NCBI GenBank assembly: GCA_902512305.1
Contig: CABXIU010000007.1
Location: 1 to 64,000, forward strand
DNA from: an uncultured Gammaproteobacteria bacterium
Lineage (GTDB): Bacteria > Pseudomonadota > Gammaproteobacteria > PS1 > Pseudothioglobaceae
Reading direction: 5' to 3'
Length of the DNA: 64,000 nucleotides
The position numbers and the translations under genes are program-made. Shown piece by piece: positions 17,378 through 26,297 of the stretch (position 1 is its first letter; the number at the start of each line of letters is the position of its first letter). Under the pieces are notes generated by a model that had not been told where the DNA came from, searched no databases, and saw only the letters and a program-made list of their open reading frames with translations.

Positions 17378-18064
17378 ATGTCTAATCAAAGAGACTCATC
17401 ACTAGACTTGATGCGCGGCATAGCGATTATTATGATGATTGTATTCCACTTTATATACGACCTTAATTCATTTGAATTTACCAGCATTCCTTTGTTTACT
17501 CATTGGGGAGGAATAGCTTGGCGTTGCCTGATTGTTTTTCTTTTCTTGAGCGCTGTTGGGATCAGTCTAGTCATTGCTCATAGCAAAAATCTTAAACTAA
17601 GAAAATTCATTAAGCGATTAATTTATTTAGGTATTGCAGCGCTTTTGGTCTCTGCTGGAACTTACTTAATGTTTCCTGATGGATGGGTTTACTTTGGCAT
17701 ACTCCATTTGATATGGACTTCATCTCTGATAGCAGTAGCATTTGTTAACTTACCAAAGACTTCTCTCTTAATTGCGATAATAATCCTTATTGCTGCAGTA
17801 TTTGATCAACCAAATTTGAGTATTCTTTCAAGTATTTTTGAGTCGTATTTACCAATTGGAAGTGTCGATTATTACCCTCTATTTCCATGGCTATCCTTTG
17901 TATTTATAGGCATTTACCTGGGTCATTATCCTTATTATCAGAAAGTTATTACATTTCGCGCAAACTGGCTTGAAGTGATCGGTCAGCACGCATTAATTAT
18001 TTACCTAACGCATCAAATAATTTTATTTGGTTTGGTGAGTTGGGCTTATTACTTATTGAACTAA
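17378..18064 (+). CDS. DUF1624 / heparan-alpha-glucosaminide N-acetyltransferase-like membrane protein
   Basis: A 228-residue protein with about six to seven membrane segments. It begins SSLDLMRGIAIIMMIVFHFIYDLN, the mark of DUF1624 and related acyltransferase-3-like membrane proteins, and ends with QHALIIYLTHQIILF. The biochemical role is unknown in bacteria; an integral membrane acyltransferase is the family-based guess. It is the tail of the Moco operon by spacing (14 bp) but has no evident link to cofactor synthesis. It overlaps the convergent malonyl-CoA decarboxylase end by 4 bp. Confidence 0.75.
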   Translation: MSNQRDSSLDLMRGIAIIMMIVFHFIYDLNSFEFTSIPLFTHWGGIAWRCLIVFLFLSAVGISLVIAHSKNLKLRKFIKRLIYLGIAALLVSAGTYLMFPDGWVYFGILHLIWTSSLIAVAFVNLPKTSLLIAIIILIAAVFDQPNLSILSSIFESYLPIGSVDYYPLFPWLSFVFIGIYLGHYPYYQKVITFRANWLEVIGQHALIIYLTHQIILFGLVSWAYYLLN

Positions 18065-19380
18065 TAAGCTATAATTTTTTTCTTTTTAATTTGGACAGAT
18101 TTTGTTAGCTTTGATGAAACAGCAACGGGTTTTTGATTTGCATAATCTTCGTGATTTTTTGCTACCAAATCTAGATCATATAGGTAATTCACCATAACAC
18201 CCCATGAATCAACTAAAGCATTCTGGTTATCGTTTGCATTTGGATGTATATCAACAATCGAAGCGCCATTTCCAAGATGAAAGTGGGCAACAGAATTTAA
18301 TGCATGACCATTTTTATTTTTTACTTGAGTCAAGTAATAATATGTCAATCTAACTAAAGATAAAGAATCTGGTGATGAGTTATAATCGCAAGATTTTATA
18401 TGACTGATTATATTTTCTGGCAACTCATTATTATCAGATAAATTTACCTCTTCAACCCATTTTCTTAGGCCTGGAACAGGCGATAACGTAACAAACTGCT
18501 TGATTTGATTAAACTCTAGTTGGATTTCTGAAACTACTTGTTTAATCAAGAAACTACCAAAAGAAACTCCCTTTAGTGCCATTTGGCAATTAGAGATAGA
18601 ATAAAACACCGCGGTATTAGCACTATAAGGGTCAATAGCTTTAACCGATGTGTCCAGAATTGGCATGATTGACTCTGGGACCTCATTCATTAACGCAACC
18701 TCAATAAAAATAAGAGGCTCATTGGGAAGCGCAGGGTGAAAAAAAGCATATAGCCTTCTATCAGCAGCGGCAACTCTATTTTGAAGATCTTGCCAATCTG
18801 AAATATCATGAACAGCTTCATATTCCATGATTTTTTCAAGGACGTGAGCACCTGTCGACCAATCAATACGCTCTAGTTTTAAAAAACCGCGATTAAACCA
18901 TGACTTGAATAAGTGTATAAAATCAAAATCGAGTGGCTTTAACTCAGGAGAATCCTTAATATATATTAATAATGACTCTCTCATTTTTAATAAAGATGGC
19001 ATTCCATTTGGAGCTTGATTTAGCCTTCTAAGTAACTCCTGACTCTTAGGCTCAATTATCTTATGGAGCTCTCTTAACTGCGCTTCATCATCATAATTTA
19101 GCTTTTTGAGTGCATTTTTTAATGAGGGACGATCAACACTAAACTGTTTAAGTAATTGAGTGAAAAATGATTTTTTTTGTTCTTCTGAAAGCGCCTCAAA
19201 ATCTTCTAATATTATTTTTGCTAAAGAGAACAGCGTTGCCTCACCATTTTTACTTACAAGCTGATTGCAAAGATTAATTAAGTTTTCTGGATTTATGGTT
19301 TTTTTATTTGATCTACCAATACCCAATCGCTGAATGACAGAGTTTAAAAAATTTTGATGTTGGTTCATATACAGCCCCAT
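18061..19380 (-). CDS. Malonyl-CoA decarboxylase
   Basis: A 439-residue protein of the MCD family that would convert malonyl-CoA to acetyl-CoA and CO2. Recognised by the N-terminal helical domain and the catalytic half: NEPLIFIEVALMNEVPESI, TAVFYSISNCQMALKGVSFGSFLIKQVV, FVTLSPVPGLRKW, and HFHLGNGASIVDIHPNAND with the catalytic Ser/His region. ATG 19380 is given; an ATG four codons on (19368) has a GGGG upstream and is an alternative. It lies 34 bp after the last of two small unknown genes behind cbbO on the same strand, so it may be the end of the CO2-fixation transcript, an unusual partner there. Confidence 0.88.
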   Translation of the reverse strand: MGLYMNQHQNFLNSVIQRLGIGRSNKKTINPENLINLCNQLVSKNGEATLFSLAKIILEDFEALSEEQKKSFFTQLLKQFSVDRPSLKNALKKLNYDDEAQLRELHKIIEPKSQELLRRLNQAPNGMPSLLKMRESLLIYIKDSPELKPLDFDFIHLFKSWFNRGFLKLERIDWSTGAHVLEKIMEYEAVHDISDWQDLQNRVAAADRRLYAFFHPALPNEPLIFIEVALMNEVPESIMPILDTSVKAIDPYSANTAVFYSISNCQMALKGVSFGSFLIKQVVSEIQLEFNQIKQFVTLSPVPGLRKWVEEVNLSDNNELPENIISHIKSCDYNSSPDSLSLVRLTYYYLTQVKNKNGHALNSVAHFHLGNGASIVDIHPNANDNQNALVDSWGVMVNYLYDLDLVAKNHEDYANQKPVAVSSKLTKSVQIKKKKIIAY

Positions 19381-19414
19381 TAATAGAGCAAGGATTTTAC
19401 AACAGTAATTCTAA

Positions 19415-19948
19415 TTATTCAATTGAACTAAAGCGAAAAACATTGATTGCAATATAATCGTTATAGGCGGTTCCGGACTGAAGCCAATTTTTTGCTTTAA
19501 CAGCTGAAATTTGAGGAGTTAATTTGTCTTCAAGTTTTAGATATAAGCCATATTTAAAAATATAATCTTTATCGCTCAAAACTTGCAATTCACCATTAGA
19601 AATAATAATGCTTTTTTCTGGCATTTCGCCAGGCTGTGAAGCAAATGAATCTTCACCATATTCCAGCATCAAATCTGATAATTTTTTTTCAAAATATTCT
19701 TTACTTAACGGGCTATGCTGATAATAATTTGTCAGTAAATCTTCAGCCTCATTTTCTAAATAATCTCTCAAATCATCAACAGAAGAGAATTTTTCATCTT
19801 CTATCCAAAAAATAACAAAAGCCCCATTAGAGCCGCCAAGACCTAATGCCTCATCCCTAACCATAACTAAGGCAGAGCCATCAAGAATCGATTGTAGAAA
19901 ATCTTGGTCTATTTTTTTTATTTCAGATCTAAAACTACTAAGGTTCAT
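19415..19948 (-). CDS. Unrecognised protein in the cbbQO transcription unit (177 aa)
   Basis: 177 residues, acidic and soluble, with no signal peptide or membrane segment. It contains ALVMVRDEALGLGGSNGAF, a long acidic stretch (DDLRDYLENEAEDLLTNYY), and a C-terminal block ending TAYNDYIAINVFRFSS. I do not recognise the family. It begins 5 bp after the 86-aa gene, which itself overlaps cbbO, so it almost certainly is co-transcribed with the RuBisCO activase genes. A role in RuBisCO activation or assembly is inference from position alone. No clear Shine-Dalgarno precedes its ATG, suggesting coupling to the gene before. Confidence 0.75.
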   Translation of the reverse strand: MNLSSFRSEIKKIDQDFLQSILDGSALVMVRDEALGLGGSNGAFVIFWIEDEKFSSVDDLRDYLENEAEDLLTNYYQHSPLSKEYFEKKLSDLMLEYGEDSFASQPGEMPEKSIIISNGELQVLSDKDYIFKYGLYLKLEDKLTPQISAVKAKNWLQSGTAYNDYIAINVFRFSSIE

Positions 19949-19953
19949 ATTTT

Positions 19954-20214
19954 TTATCTTGGCTGAAAAAGAAGGGATTTAACAGATTGATAGTTTGTAG
20001 CAATCTTTCTTAGTGATTCTTCACCAATATCATTACTAATTTCTCCTGATTCAATCTCTTGCACAGTGTCAGAATACATTCGCTTGAGCGTATTCGTTGT
20101 AGCTAAAATTTCATATATTGTCGGTGCACTTCTGTCCTTCCAGTCTTCAGGAAGCAAAGAGGGATAGCTTGGATCAAAATCAATTAATTTTTCGTCCTTC
20201 ACTTGTTTAGTCAC
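19954..20214 (-). CDS. Unrecognised small protein translationally coupled to cbbO (86 aa)
   Basis: 86 residues, soluble, charged and probably helical in the C-terminal two thirds (TIYEILATTNTLKRMYSDTVQEIESGE). The N-terminal part holds FDPSYPSLLPEDWKDRSAP. No family recognised. Its start overlaps the cbbO stop by 4 bp and the 177-aa gene follows after 5 bp. Such tight coupling suggests a product needed in step with CbbO, perhaps an accessory subunit; this is position-based inference only. Confidence 0.75.
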   Translation of the reverse strand: MTKQVKDEKLIDFDPSYPSLLPEDWKDRSAPTIYEILATTNTLKRMYSDTVQEIESGEISNDIGEESLRKIATNYQSVKSLLFQPR

Positions 20215-22574
20215 TTTGTTAATGAAATAAATAATTGAGGTAATCTTTCAGGCAATTTTTGAAGGTTATCAATCACCATAAATCGATTTTTTCCAAAGAT
20301 TCTTGAAACGTACTCATCAGCGTATGGGTCAAGGCTTATACAAAATGTTACAATCCCATGGCTCCTCAACTCTTCTACTGCTTTTTTTGCATCTAAACGT
20401 AAATGTTGTGGATCATCGACATCTATATCAGCTGGCTCTCCATCGGTTAGAACTAATAATATTTTCTTGGGTGATGATTGGGTCAATAAATCAATTCCTG
20501 CATGGCGTATTGCTGCCCCCATCCGTGTTGATAATCCACCCTTTATTCCAGCCAGCCTTCCTTTAACCTCATCATTAAAACTGTAATGAAATGGCTTAAA
20601 GCGATAGTACTGTACATCATGCCTAGAGTCTGAGGCAAACCCACATATAGTCAAATTATCTCCAATCTTATCAATAGCCCATGAAAGGAGTGAGGTTGCC
20701 TCTATCATCAATTCAAGAATAGTTTTGTCACTGCCAACTACCATATCATTTGTTGATTCAGATAAATCCATAAGAAGGTTTACTGATACATCTCTAATAT
20801 GCTGAACTTTTTTAACATATATCCTGTCTGTAGGAGTATTCCCTGACCTTATATCAGCAAGTGCTGTTACACATGAATCAATATCCAGATCACTGCCTTC
20901 TTGTTGTTTTTTCAACTTTACAAGCCCTTGTGGCTGCATTTGATCAATTGCGTTTTTCAGTTGATTCGCTATTGGTTTATGCTCTTTCAAGATTTTATTA
21001 ATCGTTTCAAAATCTCCTTTCCGCAATCTTCTTTCATATAAAGTTGCCCAATTTGGACGATAAAGTTGTAATTGGTAATCCCATTCATTGTAGTGAAAAG
21101 GTTCACTTATAGGCTCTTTACCTTCAATTTCGTTGATACTTACGCCGTCTAATTCATCAGGAAAATACTCAGTTTCTAGAGTCCAAATTTCTTGGGCATC
21201 ATCACCAGCAGTTTCTACATCAAGCTCGTTATACATTTCCATAATATTTGCTTTTCGACGAACCTGTCTTTGGCTAGCAGGAACATAGTCATTTCCCTCA
21301 GATACCCAGTCCAACTCTTCATATTCCCAAATATAACGATTATCGTCTCTATATGGAATTGGAGCCGCTACTAAGGCCGATGCACTAATTTTCACATCTG
21401 TTTCTGATTTGATGAGTTCATAGTAATTCATTCCCAATTCATAGCTCATCTCAGATTGATCTGAATAAGAAGCCATTTTTTTCCTAAATATTTTCAAGAA
21501 TTTTGAATTAAATTTTTGCTTTGTCTTGTAATGAGAATCTAAAGCAGAACGAGAGAAGTCTACAAGGTCAGTAATAAAAGGATTAAGATCCTTAAGGTCA
21601 CTATCTTCTGGATGCAAAGCGATCCAAAGTTTCTTCATTCCTGGAAATTTTTTTATTGTATTTAGCTCTACCCTTAAATCTTCAATAAGTGATATACAGG
21701 CAACCTGAAGAGGGTTCAGCGCATCACCCTTGAAAGAAGAAGTTGTCTCTATTATATGAGCAGCAGCATGAGCACACACGGCTCTGTAACAGTCAATACC
21801 CGGGATGACTTTGCCTGAGGAGTGCTGATGATCATCATATGCATCTGGAATATGCATCACACCATACTCAATATATGGTTTAAGACCCCTTTTAGTCTCA
21901 TAATCTCCAGAAGTTGGCCTTAGAAAGAAGTCACGGTCATAAAACGCTCTAAGATAAAACTGTAACTTTCGTTGATTATCAATAAATAAAGTGCCGCGTC
22001 TCTCTTGCTCAAGAATTTGCAAGGATTCGGCACTACTTAATTCAAAATAGGCAATCTGAGCTTTAAAGTCTCGATTAAAGGTTTCGGCACCATAAAGCAC
22101 CCATCGTCTCAAACCTCCCAGAGTAAGCTTACTAGTCAAAAGATCAATATTATTAAGCATTGGCCTCATGCCTCTTGGGGCAAGAGCAATCATTCTCTCC
22201 AATAGCCTAAGGTAGCCCTTCATTAAATCAAAATCACTCATTCGTCTTGCTACATTAGGAAGACTTGAAATCATTAGTACTATAACTGCCGTTGAAGTTT
22301 GGGAAGACATCTTCATTATCGAGAAGATAATTTCGCCAATGATGGATTCACCTACTTCTCTAACAACCATAGGAGTCTCTTCCAAGAAAGAGATAACCAT
22401 ATCTTCGCCTTTCCCCATTGCATGAAGAGCCCCAGCGCCGTCCAAATAAACCTTGAGACCATTGGGTGTCATTACTTTTGAGGCCTCTAAAAAACTTCCA
22501 TTTAGAGCATCATGGAGAACGTCAGAAGGATTCCTAAATTTATTCTCGAAATCCGATAGTTGGACGGAACTCAT
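20211..22574 (-). CDS. cbbO: CbbO, VWA-domain subunit of the RuBisCO activase
   Basis: 787 residues. Partner of CbbQ; in the known CbbQO system the hexameric AAA+ ring remodels inhibited RuBisCO and CbbO acts as the substrate adaptor through its von Willebrand A domain. The C-terminal VWA domain carries a full MIDAS: Asp603-x-Ser-x-Ser (DLSES), Thr683 (LSTRMG) and Asp711 (LTDGE). The long N-terminal region is helical and family-specific. It follows cbbQ by 8 bp and overlaps the next small gene by 4 bp. The size is normal for CbbO/NorD-type proteins; the RuBisCO context settles CbbO over NorD. Confidence 0.93.
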   Translation of the reverse strand: MSSVQLSDFENKFRNPSDVLHDALNGSFLEASKVMTPNGLKVYLDGAGALHAMGKGEDMVISFLEETPMVVREVGESIIGEIIFSIMKMSSQTSTAVIVLMISSLPNVARRMSDFDLMKGYLRLLERMIALAPRGMRPMLNNIDLLTSKLTLGGLRRWVLYGAETFNRDFKAQIAYFELSSAESLQILEQERRGTLFIDNQRKLQFYLRAFYDRDFFLRPTSGDYETKRGLKPYIEYGVMHIPDAYDDHQHSSGKVIPGIDCYRAVCAHAAAHIIETTSSFKGDALNPLQVACISLIEDLRVELNTIKKFPGMKKLWIALHPEDSDLKDLNPFITDLVDFSRSALDSHYKTKQKFNSKFLKIFRKKMASYSDQSEMSYELGMNYYELIKSETDVKISASALVAAPIPYRDDNRYIWEYEELDWVSEGNDYVPASQRQVRRKANIMEMYNELDVETAGDDAQEIWTLETEYFPDELDGVSINEIEGKEPISEPFHYNEWDYQLQLYRPNWATLYERRLRKGDFETINKILKEHKPIANQLKNAIDQMQPQGLVKLKKQQEGSDLDIDSCVTALADIRSGNTPTDRIYVKKVQHIRDVSVNLLMDLSESTNDMVVGSDKTILELMIEATSLLSWAIDKIGDNLTICGFASDSRHDVQYYRFKPFHYSFNDEVKGRLAGIKGGLSTRMGAAIRHAGIDLLTQSSPKKILLVLTDGEPADIDVDDPQHLRLDAKKAVEELRSHGIVTFCISLDPYADEYVSRIFGKNRFMVIDNLQKLPERLPQLFISLTK

Positions 22575-22582
22575 AGTAATTA

Positions 22583-23386
22583 TTAATCAAAAAAAGTGTC
22601 TATCGCCGCATTCAGAGTATCTACAATATCTAAATCGTCTGTAATAGGATTGACCATAGCAATTTTACAGGCTGACTTTTCGCTTACTTTGTCTGCAATG
22701 AGTTGTCCAGCATAAACGCATAATCTGGTAGAAATTCCCTCATCTAAACCATGACCCACAAGGTTTCTAGCTCTTTGTGCAATCTGAACTAACTTAAGTG
22801 CTGTATCTTTATCAACGCCAGATTCTTTTGAAATTATATGCGCCTCAGTTTTTTCATCTGGATATTGAAAATTAAAACCACAAAATCTCTGTTTAGTCGA
22901 TTGTTTAAGATCCTTCATCAGATTTTGATAACCTGGATTATATGAAATTACTAGCTGAAAATCAGGATGTGCTTCTATTAATTCACCCTTTTTATCCAGA
23001 GGAAGCGTTCTTCGATAGTCTGTTAATGGATGAATGACAACAGTAGTATCTTGTCTTGCTTCAACGACCTCATCCAAATAACAAATACCGCCATATCGAG
23101 CTGCCATTGCTAGTGGGCCATCTTGCCAAATCGTGCCTTCTTTATCAAGCAAAAAGCGTCCTACTAGATCACTTGCGGACATGTCTTCGTTGCAGGCAAC
23201 AGTAATTAATGGTTTTTTCAATTTATAGGCCATATATTCAACAAATCTAGATTTACCACAACCTGTGGGTCCTTTTAACATAACCGGCATACGATTCATG
23301 TAGGCAGCTGTATACATATCAATTTCATCTTCTTGTGGCTGATAAAATGGCTTTTTTAAAATTTTATATTGGTCTAGTTCATTCAT
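22583..23386 (-). CDS. cbbQ: CbbQ, AAA+ ATPase of the RuBisCO activase
   Basis: 267 residues, MoxR-type AAA+. Walker A GPTGCGKS lies at about residues 39-46, Walker B ICYLDEV at 101-107, followed by a VVIHPLTDYRRTLP pore-loop or sensor region and QLVISYNPGYQ (sensor 1). It forms a ring with CbbO and uses ATP to release inhibitory sugar phosphates from RuBisCO. It sits 77 bp after cbbS, separated by a terminator-like hairpin, and 8 bp before cbbO. NorQ is the close homologue; the neighbours decide for CbbQ. Confidence 0.95.
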   Translation of the reverse strand: MNELDQYKILKKPFYQPQEDEIDMYTAAYMNRMPVMLKGPTGCGKSRFVEYMAYKLKKPLITVACNEDMSASDLVGRFLLDKEGTIWQDGPLAMAARYGGICYLDEVVEARQDTTVVIHPLTDYRRTLPLDKKGELIEAHPDFQLVISYNPGYQNLMKDLKQSTKQRFCGFNFQYPDEKTEAHIISKESGVDKDTALKLVQIAQRARNLVGHGLDEGISTRLCVYAGQLIADKVSEKSACKIAMVNPITDDLDIVDTLNAAIDTFFD

Positions 23387-23402
23387 TTTTTTATTCCTTT
23401 CG

Positions 23403-23433
23403 AAAAAAAACCCCTGCTTATAGACAGGGGTTT
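23403..23433 (-). terminator. Terminator-like hairpin between cbbS and cbbQ
   Basis: On the minus strand: AAACCCCTG, loop TCTATAAG, CAGGGGTTTTTTTT. A strong stem followed by eight T residues is a textbook intrinsic terminator. It lies inside the cbbLS-QO unit, so most transcripts probably end after cbbS and a read-through fraction makes the activase. Confidence 0.9.
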
Positions 23434-23463
23434 ATCCAATCAAGCTATCATGATTTTACTTGA

Positions 23464-23823
23464 TTATTTAAATCCTTTGCCTCTGTAAATAACCATTGAT
23501 GCTCCTTGAGACTGTGCGTAGTTATCGTATCCAATTAAACGCACATGATTATCTGGATTAGCATCATGACAGGCTTTACATTCTGCCAAGATTGTATCAA
23601 TATCCGTTTCACCAAACATTGGAAGCTTCCACATGTACCAATAATTTCCCGTAGCATTTTCAACCTCAGTATGCTCAACTCCAGGGTTGTAACCTTGGTC
23701 AACAATATACTGAACTTGCTCACGAATTTGTTTATCAGTCATCGCAGGTAGGTAAGAAAAAGTTTCAAACTTTCTACTCGCATTGTCACTTAATCTAGAT
23801 GGGTAATCTTGAACTTTACTCAT
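23464..23823 (-). CDS. cbbS: RuBisCO small subunit, form I
   Basis: 119 residues. Small subunit of the L8S8 enzyme. Family features: [25 protein letters not shown], the [23 protein letters not shown] block, and C-terminal [31 protein letters not shown] precedes the ATG at good spacing. It starts 45 bp after cbbL and is followed by the terminator-like hairpin. Residues and size fit form IA bacterial subunits. Confidence 0.96.
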   Translation of the reverse strand: MSKVQDYPSRLSDNASRKFETFSYLPAMTDKQIREQVQYIVDQGYNPGVEHTEVENATGNYWYMWKLPMFGETDIDTILAECKACHDANPDNHVRLIGYDNYAQSQGASMVIYRGKGFK

Positions 23824-23868
23824 AATATTTTCCTTATATATTTATTAATAATTAACTATTAATTAGGT

Positions 23869-25290
23869 TTATTTGTGCTGAATATCTAGCTTGTCTACTG
23901 TATCAAACTCAAACTTAATCTCTTTCCAAGTCTCCATAGCCACTTTAAGCTCTGGTGAATGTTTTGCTGCATTAGTAAGAATATCTTTAGATTCTTTTTC
24001 AAGGTCTCTTCCAGCATTTCTAGCCTCTACACAGGCTTCAACAGCAACTCGATTTGCAGCAGCTCCAGCAGCATTACCCCATGGATGTCCCAGTGTACCG
24101 CCTCCAAACTGAAGAACTGAATCATCACCAAAAATATTAACCAAAGCTGGCATGTGCCATACATGGATTCCTCCCGATGCAACAGGCAACATTCCAGGCA
24201 TTGCACCAAAATCTTGATCAAAGAAAATACCTCTTGATCGGTCCTCTTTGATAAAGCTGTCACGCATACAGTCAATCCAGCCTAAAGTGGAATCTCGGTC
24301 ACCCTCAAGCTTTCCTACAACGGTTCCAGAGTGCATATGATCTCCGCCAGAAAGACGTAAACATTTTGCAAGAACTCTAAAGTGGATACCATGATTGGGA
24401 TTCCTATCAACTACTGCATGCATTGCTCTGTGTATATGAAGCAATAAGCCGTTATCACGGCACCAATTTGCAAGTCCAGTGTTTGCTGTAAAGCCGGCTG
24501 TAAAAAAGTCATGCATAATAATTGGAGTTCCAAGTTCCTTAGCATACTCAGCGCGTTTGTACATTTCTTCAGGAGTTGGAGCAGTAACGTTTAGATAGTG
24601 CCCTTTACGTTCACCTGTTTCTTTCTCTGCTCTTTCGATAGCATCTTGCACAAAACCGAATCGGTCTCTCCAGCGCATAAATGGTTGAGAATTTACGTTT
24701 TCATCATCCTTTGTAAAATCTAAACCACCACGAAGCCCTTCGTAACAGGCTCTTCCATAATTCTTCGCTGAAAGACCTAGTTTAGGCTTAATGGTGCAGC
24801 CCAGCATTGGGCGACCATACTTATTCATTTTGTCTCTCTCAACTTGAATACCATTAGGTGGACCACCACATGTCATAACATAGGCAATTGGGAAACGAAT
24901 GTCTTCAAGTCTTAGCGCTCGCAAAGCTTTAAAGCCAAATACGTTTCCAACTAGAGAGGTAAGCACATTAACAATTGAACCTTCTTCAAATAGATCTATT
25001 GGGTAAGCAATAAAAGCATAGATAGCATCATCAGATCCTGGAACATCCTCAATTCTATAGGCACGACCTTTATAGTGATCAAGATCCGTCAACAAATCTG
25101 TCCATACAGTAGTCCAAGTTCCTGTTGAAGATTCAGCGGCTACTGCTGCAGCAACTTCCTCTCTTGGAACGCCAGGCTGCGGTGTTATTTTGAAACATGC
25201 AAGAATATCTGTATCTACTGGCTCATATTCGGGCATCCAATAGGTGTCTCTATATTCTTTTACTCCGGCGTCATATCCTTTCTTTGCCAT
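23869..25290 (-). CDS. cbbL: RuBisCO large subunit, form I (IA-like)
   Basis: 473 residues. Catalyses carboxylation of ribulose-1,5-bisphosphate. Active-site blocks are complete: [29 protein letters not shown] with the carbamylated lysine and its acidic neighbours, loop 6 [11 protein letters not shown], and the phosphate-binding SGGIHVWH and [11 protein letters not shown]. Length and the small subunit next door make it form I, and the CbbQO neighbours fit the non-carboxysomal IA type; no carboxysome genes are in view. The start ATG follows AGGGGAG. Divergent cbbR and a promoter with an overlapping dyad lie upstream. Confidence 0.97.
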   Translation of the reverse strand: MAKKGYDAGVKEYRDTYWMPEYEPVDTDILACFKITPQPGVPREEVAAAVAAESSTGTWTTVWTDLLTDLDHYKGRAYRIEDVPGSDDAIYAFIAYPIDLFEEGSIVNVLTSLVGNVFGFKALRALRLEDIRFPIAYVMTCGGPPNGIQVERDKMNKYGRPMLGCTIKPKLGLSAKNYGRACYEGLRGGLDFTKDDENVNSQPFMRWRDRFGFVQDAIERAEKETGERKGHYLNVTAPTPEEMYKRAEYAKELGTPIIMHDFFTAGFTANTGLANWCRDNGLLLHIHRAMHAVVDRNPNHGIHFRVLAKCLRLSGGDHMHSGTVVGKLEGDRDSTLGWIDCMRDSFIKEDRSRGIFFDQDFGAMPGMLPVASGGIHVWHMPALVNIFGDDSVLQFGGGTLGHPWGNAAGAAANRVAVEACVEARNAGRDLEKESKDILTNAAKHSPELKVAMETWKEIKFEFDTVDKLDIQHK

Positions 25291-25334
25291 GCTTTACTCC
25301 CCTTGTATTAATAATATATTTAAAAATGAAAGTC

Positions 25335-25363
25335 ATTATAGATGCCACTATAAATAATGTAAA
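25335..25363 (-). promoter_or_regulatory. cbbL promoter with overlapping CbbR-type dyad
   Basis: On the minus strand TTTACA (25358-25363), 17 bp, TATAAT (25335-25340). A perfect dyad TTATAG-N6-CTATAA (25336-25353) overlaps the -10 and spacer and contains the LysR-type T-N11-A pattern. It lies in the 107-bp region between cbbL and divergent cbbR. Confidence 0.7.
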
Positions 25364-25397
25364 ATAATATTTATTTATAAAATCATTAGTTTTACTT

Positions 25398-26294
25398 ATG
25401 ATTAATTACACTTTAAAACAGCTCTATAGTTTTGAGTCAGTGATAAGACTTGGTGGCTTTACAACTGCCAGTAAAGAGCTCCATATCACTCAACCTGCAG
25501 TATATATGCAAGTTCAACAATTACAAGAAAATATAGGTGCTAAATTATTCGATATAAATGGAAAAAAAATTAGCCCTACTTTTGTTGGTAAGAAAATTTA
25601 TAAGACAGCAGTTGAAACTATAAATACACTTGAAACCTCAAAACTCGAAATTAATGAAATACTTAATCCTGATTCTGGTCATCTTCAAATAGCTGTTGCC
25701 ACCACTGCAAACTCTTTTATTAGCGCCTTACTTTCAAAGTTTAAAAAAGAATTTCCTAAAATGACTTTTTATATTGATGTGACTAATCGCCATGCCCTGC
25801 TAGATAATTTAAAAAATAATAATGCTGATCTAGTAATAATGGGTGAACCACCAAAAGATATTCCATTAATTTCTCAAGCATTTATGAAGAACCCATTGAT
25901 TGCTATTGCACATCCTCAAAACAATCTTCTTAATAAGAAAAAGGTAACAATTAAAGATCTTTCAGAAGAGACTTTGCTTACTAGAGAAGTTGGCTCGGGA
26001 ACTAGAATTACTATTGAGAGATTTACAGGTTTAAACTTCAATTCGGATATCCAAATAAACTCTAATGAGGCAATCGTGGAGGCTGTTCAGGCAGGATTAG
26101 GAGTTGGATTTGTATCAATGCATTCAGTTAGCCTTCAGCTTAAAAATAAAATCATTAAGGAGCTCAACGTTAACCCATTTCCAATTATTAGACAATGGCA
26201 TATAGTACATCATGCTGATGCAGAATTATCTCCCATTGCTAGAAGATTCAAACAATACGTTATCGATAATACTAAAGTGAGTGAGTATTTATAA
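25398..26294 (+). CDS. cbbR: LysR-type regulator CbbR
   Basis: 298 residues. N-terminal winged helix (YSFESVIRLGGFTTASKELHITQPAVYMQVQQLQENIGAKLF) followed by the periplasmic-binding-like effector domain. The divergent position next to cbbL and family-like residues (GEPPKDIPL, LTREVGSGTR) mark it as the Calvin-cycle regulator, expected to sense metabolites such as RuBP or PEP and act on the intergenic dyad. Normal length. It converges on argJ with 3 bp between the stops. Confidence 0.93.
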   Translation: MINYTLKQLYSFESVIRLGGFTTASKELHITQPAVYMQVQQLQENIGAKLFDINGKKISPTFVGKKIYKTAVETINTLETSKLEINEILNPDSGHLQIAVATTANSFISALLSKFKKEFPKMTFYIDVTNRHALLDNLKNNNADLVIMGEPPKDIPLISQAFMKNPLIAIAHPQNNLLNKKKVTIKDLSEETLLTREVGSGTRITIERFTGLNFNSDIQINSNEAIVEAVQAGLGVGFVSMHSVSLQLKNKIIKELNVNPFPIIRQWHIVHHADAELSPIARRFKQYVIDNTKVSEYL

Positions 26295-26297
26295 GTC

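Noticed and set aside
20211-23386. norD/norQ (nitric oxide reductase accessory genes) instead of cbbO/cbbQ
   Set aside because: The proteins are homologous, but both genes follow cbbL-cbbS directly and no norB/norC is present, so the RuBisCO activase assignment is better.
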